Positions 14,628-17,883 of a stretch of 17,883 nt of DNA are shown one piece after another. This DNA is from DASVLX01 sp035552275 (lineage in GTDB: Bacteria > Actinomycetota > Actinomycetes > Mycobacteriales > Pseudonocardiaceae): NCBI GenBank assembly GCA_035552275.1, contig DASZLR010000154.1, positions 1-17,883 on the forward strand, read 5' to 3'. The translations under genes and the position numbers were made by a program. Positions within the stretch are counted from its first letter, which is position 1, and the number at the start of each line of letters is the position of its first letter. Under the pieces are notes generated by a model. The model did not search any database. It was not told where the DNA came from and was given only the letters and a program-made list of their open reading frames with translations.

Positions 14628-15851
14628 ATGGACACGACGTGGTTGCCGGGGCCTACGGGGCTTGGTGCTGAACACCGGGTGACGAGGGCCGGCTGTCGGA
14701 AGGTGTTGGTACTTGTGCCAACCGTGACGGCGGGGCACCGGCTGATGGATCTGATCATGCTGCTGCACGGTGATCACCGGGTGCAGACGCTGTTCACGGT
14801 TCCGCGGGTGTTCGGATACCGGCAGGGTCCGGAGGATTTCGTCCAGGATCACCGCGGCCTGTTGGAGCCCTGGCCGCATGCCCTGCAGCAGCGATACGAC
14901 CTCATTCTGTCCGCCGGCGACCAGGATGCCGACCACGTCTGCGGAAACGTGCTCGCGCTGTCCCATGGCGCTGGGAGCCTGAAGTCTCGTCGATTCAGCC
15001 GGATGGCGAGCAACGTGACTCGCGAGACCACCGGGCTGGATCGCGAGATGTTGACCTTTCGTGGTCGGGTAGTTCCGCAAGCGATTGCGCTCAGCCACGA
15101 TGATGAACTTGACGTGCTCCGCAGAACCTGCCCGGAAGCCGTGGACCGCGCGGTAGTTGCCGGTGACATCTGCTTTGACCGGATGATTGCCAGCTGCGGC
15201 CTACGGTCTCGCTACCGGCGCGCGCTCGGTGTCCGTGATGACCAGACCCTGGTTACCGTGAGCTCGACGTGGTCTCCGGACTCGACCTTCGGACAGCACA
15301 TCACCGTGTACCGACGGTTGCTGGACGAACTGCCGGCTGACCAGTTCCGAGTCGCCGCTGTACTGCATCCCAACATCTGGGCGGTGCATGGCCGATGGCA
15401 GGTGCGGGCGTGGCTCGCTGACTGCCTGACCGATGGCCTGTTGGTGATCCCGCCCGAGGAGGGCTGGCGGGCCACGATGATCGCTGCGGACTGGGTGCTG
15501 GGGGACCATGGCTCGACCACGGTCTATGCGGCGGCCTTAGGTAAGCCGGTCACGTTGGCCGCGTTTCCCGAGCACAACGTTCGTCCGGGCAGCCTCGCTG
15601 ATCATGTCGCCCGCCATGCGCCCGGACTGCGGCATGATCGCCCGTTGCTGCCTCAGCTTCGAGCCGCCGCGTCCGCCATGGCGCCGACGGCCGGTCCCGC
15701 GGTGGCCGGTGCGCTGACTTCCAAGCCCGGCGAGAGCGCGCGGATTCTTCGGGCCACCATGTACAGCTTGCTCGGGCTGCCCGAGCCGGCCGGCCCGGCC
15801 GTGGTCGCGCCGTTGCCCGACCCACGTCCGATTACTGCGATCACTGATTGA
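14628..15851 (+). CDS. GT-B fold protein resembling CDP-glycerol glycerophosphotransferases
   Basis: A 407-aa soluble protein without signal peptide. The first half has a Rossmann-type start (KVLVLVPTVTAGHRLMDLI, residues 25-43) and LSHGAGSLKS (111-120), comparable with the WHGTPLK segment of TagF-type enzymes. VVAGDICFDR (176-185) begins the second half, then VSSTWSP (211-217) where TagF has PTWR, LHPN (246-249), and GDHGSTTVYAAALGKPV (292-308) where TagF has DYSS..FD....KP. These in-order matches indicate a GT-B transferase related to teichoic-acid polymerases. I recall similar actinobacterial proteins being annotated as hypothetical or, misleadingly, as translation initiation factor 2. Donor and acceptor are unknown. 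ATG 14628 has GGGAGGT (14617-14623) upstream; the open frame before it lacks conserved sequence. The next gene follows after 11 bases, so the two form an operon. Confidence 0.82.
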   Translation: MDTTWLPGPTGLGAEHRVTRAGCRKVLVLVPTVTAGHRLMDLIMLLHGDHRVQTLFTVPRVFGYRQGPEDFVQDHRGLLEPWPHALQQRYDLILSAGDQDADHVCGNVLALSHGAGSLKSRRFSRMASNVTRETTGLDREMLTFRGRVVPQAIALSHDDELDVLRRTCPEAVDRAVVAGDICFDRMIASCGLRSRYRRALGVRDDQTLVTVSSTWSPDSTFGQHITVYRRLLDELPADQFRVAAVLHPNIWAVHGRWQVRAWLADCLTDGLLVIPPEEGWRATMIAADWVLGDHGSTTVYAAALGKPVTLAAFPEHNVRPGSLADHVARHAPGLRHDRPLLPQLRAAASAMAPTAGPAVAGALTSKPGESARILRATMYSLLGLPEPAGPAVVAPLPDPRPITAITD

Positions 15852-15862
15852 GGAGTTTGGTG

Positions 15863-16408
15863 ATGATTGATCCGATAGATCCTGACTGGAGGGTGACCGT
15901 GACCCTCGGTACGTCGGCAGACGCGGCCGGCGGTTGGACTGTGAACTGGCAACACCAGGGCCCGGCGCCGCTCGCCTTCGTGCCAGGAGGCAGTTGCCAG
16001 CTGGCCCGGGTCGGCGAAGCCGATCCACGGACGTTAACCGTCGCTGACATCGTGCTGCATCCACCGGCCACCAGTAGTGCCGACGCCGCGCAGGTGGCAC
16101 GAACCAGCTTCACCGAGTGCGCCGCCGCTATCGTCGCGATACCCGTGGGCCGGTGCGAACTGAGCGCGTGGTCGCGTGACGAGCAATGCGTCGTGCTGCC
16201 CCGCGATGACGCCGACCCGGACGATGATGTCCTGCGCGCGGCGATCGCCTATGTCAGTTGGTCCTCCGGTCAGCCGCTGGCTGTGATGGCCCAGAACCGT
16301 GCGATCCGATTGACCGAGCGACGCGCCATGGTGGAGTTTCTGGGCTCGCCGGCTCCAATCAGGCACCTGTCGCAGACTGATCCAGGTCAGCCAAACGTGC
16401 CTGGATGA
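15863..16408 (+). CDS. Unknown 181-aa protein paired with the GT-B-like gene
   Basis: I do not recognise this protein. ATG 15863 has GAGGAG at 15850-15855, overlapping the stop of the preceding gene, so it is translated with it; GTG 15860 is an alternative. The sequence is acidic, with no signal peptide and no membrane segment. The first 65 residues alternate polar and hydrophobic residues (WRVTVTLGT, GGWTVNWQH, PLAFVPGG, CQLARVG), suggesting a beta-sandwich or barrel. The second half has an Asp-rich turn (RDDADPDDDV) before a helix, then WSSGQPLAVM and RRAMVEFLG. There are three cysteines with no metal-site spacing. The C-terminal 17 residues are encoded in sequence that is also the end of the convergent gene on the other strand, so the tail is probably under mixed constraint. 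It could be a partner or substrate carrier for the transferase; this is a guess from position only. Confidence 0.75.
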   Translation: MIDPIDPDWRVTVTLGTSADAAGGWTVNWQHQGPAPLAFVPGGSCQLARVGEADPRTLTVADIVLHPPATSSADAAQVARTSFTECAAAIVAIPVGRCELSAWSRDEQCVVLPRDDADPDDDVLRAAIAYVSWSSGQPLAVMAQNRAIRLTERRAMVEFLGSPAPIRHLSQTDPGQPNVPG

Positions 16409-17883
16409 CCTGAGCAATGGGGTCGCCGATCTCGGCGTAAAGATCCCTAGCCTGGGTCAAATAGCCGCGGGCCGGCATCGCATCGCCCATGCCGGCCATG
16501 GTCTCGCCGAGCTGGTACAGGAGATCAGCTTGGTAGTACGGCGAGCCCTTGTCTCGCATCAGTTCCAGCGCCTCGGTCAACGTGGCCACCGCCGTCTTCG
16601 GCTGGCCGCGTTCGGTGTGCACGATCGCAAGGAACCGTAGGGCGCGGGCGTACTGGGTCCAATCCGCAAGCTCTCGCATCACCGTCAGCGAATCGCTGAG
16701 GGCCCGGGTCGCCTCCTCGTATCGGCCTCGCTTGATCAGGACTTCGCCGATATCCCGCTGGCACAGGCCCACTCCCCGCACGATGCCCAACTCGGCTTGT
16801 AGATCCCGGGCTTTGATGTAGTAGTCCAGCGCGGCGTCCAGATCGCCCGTGCAGGTGGCGGCCCGACCGAGTTGCGACAGCGCGGTCGCCTCGGTCGCTT
16901 CGTCGCCTTCCGTCTGTGCCAGGCCCAGCGCGATGGTGTTCTCGTCGACGGCGTCGCCATACCGGCCGATCTTGACGTAGGCGTAGCCCAATTGCGAGTG
17001 CAACCGTGCCTCGGCCAACCGGTTGTCGGCGTGCCGAGCGGCCGCGATACCCAGTGTGTGTACGTTGATCCATTCGTCGTAGTGCCGGTAGTGCAGAAAC
17101 CATCCCCACAGGGCTTCGCAGAACTGCCACACGAGGTCGTCGAGCCTACGATCGTTCGCCGCGCGCAGCGCCGCGAACAGGTTTACCCGTTCACTCTCCA
17201 GCCAGACCAACGCGTCCCGCTCGTCGTGGAACAACTCGGTGGGCGGTTGGTCGTGGTGGTAACGCGAACCCAGGCGATCTCGCAGCGGATGTACCAGCAG
17301 GTCGGCGGACACCGCTGTATCGAGGTACCACTCGATCATCCGCCGAGTCGCCTCGTCCCGGGCGCCCAGGTCGTCGTAGCGGTCGGCCTGTCCGTGTGCG
17401 TGCAGCCGAACAAGATCATGGAATCGATACCGCTGATCACCGATCTCGATGAGGAGATGTGTTTCGGCCAACTTGTCCAGGTGATCTTCGGTGTCCTCCG
17501 CTGGTTCCCGGACCGCCGCCGCGATGGCATCCACGCCGAAGTGCGGTCCCGGATGCAACGCGCACACCCGGTACAGCCTGGCCAGTTGCGGCGCCAGCAC
17601 TTGGTAGGACACATCGAACACGGCCTGGACGGAGAACTCCTCGTCCCGGGACAGTGCGGTGAGTCGTCGCCGTTCCGACCGCAGGTCATTGACCTCGCGG
17701 GACACCCGGCGCTGCGGCCGAGTGGCGAGTCGAGCCCCGACCAGGGAAAGGGCCAGCGGCAGGCCATCGCACAACTGAGCCAACTCGTGCACCGCCCGGT
17801 GCTCGGACGCCCAGCGGGACTCGTCCAGGAACTGGCGAAGCAGCGTCAGCGAGCCATCGGTGTCCAGCGGGTCGATGTCCACG
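16359..17883 (-). CDS. Second NB-ARC/TPR (AfsR-like) regulator, N-terminal part outside the window
   Basis: The C-terminal 507 residues of a STAND ATPase; the frame is still open at the right edge, so the P-loop, Walker B and any DNA-binding domain are beyond it. Visible parts in order: the end of the ATPase with LCDGLPLALSLVGARL (nt about 17775-17730), a winged-helix/linker segment with YRVCALHPGPHFG and RYRFHDLVRLHAHG, and at least four TPR-like units from about 17050 to 16400 (for example LHSQLGYAYVKIGRYGDAVD, IGEVLIKRGRYEEATRALSD, LLYQLGETMAGMGDAMPARG). The same landmarks occur in the regulator at 11197-14268, so the two are distant paralogs. Whether it carries a SARP DNA-binding domain cannot be seen here. 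It converges on the 181-aa gene and overlaps it by 50 bases. GC is somewhat higher than in the other regulator. Confidence 0.9.
   Translation of the reverse strand, partial: VDIDPLDTDGSLTLLRQFLDESRWASEHRAVHELAQLCDGLPLALSLVGARLATRPQRRVSREVNDLRSERRRLTALSRDEEFSVQAVFDVSYQVLAPQLARLYRVCALHPGPHFGVDAIAAAVREPAEDTEDHLDKLAETHLLIEIGDQRYRFHDLVRLHAHGQADRYDDLGARDEATRRMIEWYLDTAVSADLLVHPLRDRLGSRYHHDQPPTELFHDERDALVWLESERVNLFAALRAANDRRLDDLVWQFCEALWGWFLHYRHYDEWINVHTLGIAAARHADNRLAEARLHSQLGYAYVKIGRYGDAVDENTIALGLAQTEGDEATEATALSQLGRAATCTGDLDAALDYYIKARDLQAELGIVRGVGLCQRDIGEVLIKRGRYEEATRALSDSLTVMRELADWTQYARALRFLAIVHTERGQPKTAVATLTEALELMRDKGSPYYQADLLYQLGETMAGMGDAMPARGYLTQARDLYAEIGDPIAQVIQARLADLDQSATGA

Noticed and set aside
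14628..15851. Label 'translation initiation factor 2' sometimes attached to similar proteins
   Set aside because: There is no GTP-binding domain or IF2 motif; the conserved blocks match a GT-B transferase.
10570..17883. Attachment-site repeat of the tRNA-Thr 3' end
   Set aside because: No second copy found by eye in the window, and no integrase gene is present.
1..17883. CRISPR array, insertion sequences, rRNA or riboswitch
   Set aside because: No regularly spaced repeats, no transposase-like frame and no recognisable structured leader were found.

Overview
The window is a stretch of high-GC actinobacterial chromosome. Two hand-counted 60-base lines give 77% GC in the core (7021-7080) and 48% in the accessory part (11581-11640). 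Gene content (H+-pyrophosphatase, TopA with a Lys-rich tail and no zinc fingers, an MFS/thymidylate-kinase-like fusion, HolB) and AfsR/SARP regulators point to a filamentous actinomycete. Pseudonocardiales is my guess from the style of the genes; nothing in the window proves it.

Left part, 1-10600 (housekeeping). The 3' two thirds of a K+-independent proton-pumping pyrophosphatase (hppA) ends in a strong hairpin. It is followed by topA (DNA topoisomerase I), a small proline-rich protein with a C-terminal membrane segment, a major-facilitator protein with a C-terminal thymidylate-kinase-like domain, and holB (clamp-loader delta'), which overlaps the previous gene as ATGA. The topA-tmk-holB order is a familiar actinobacterial arrangement, but here the kinase-like domain has lost its P-loop lysine and its DRY motif. 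A secreted, C-terminally anchored protein of unknown function is encoded on the minus strand and overlaps the 3' end of holB. tRNA-Thr(CGT) is divergent from it and is followed by a 23-bp perfect hairpin.

Right part, 10600-17883 (accessory in character, lower and uneven GC). After a poorly coding gap that may hold one 69-aa gene comes a large AfsR-type regulator on the minus strand (winged helix, BTAD, NB-ARC ATPase, TPRs). Divergent from it is a two-gene plus-strand operon: a GT-B fold protein resembling CDP-glycerol glycerophosphotransferases, and a 181-aa protein I do not recognise. A second NB-ARC/TPR regulator, cut by the window end, converges on this operon and overlaps its last 50 bases. 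The 359-bp divergent gap holds a heptamer direct repeat with 11-bp period, which is the spacing SARP regulators bind.

The candidate novel system is therefore the unit 11197-16408 (perhaps with the gene to its right): a STAND/SARP regulator next to a transferase-like enzyme and an unknown partner. Its function cannot be read from the sequence. I saw no transposase, integrase, phage gene or CRISPR array.
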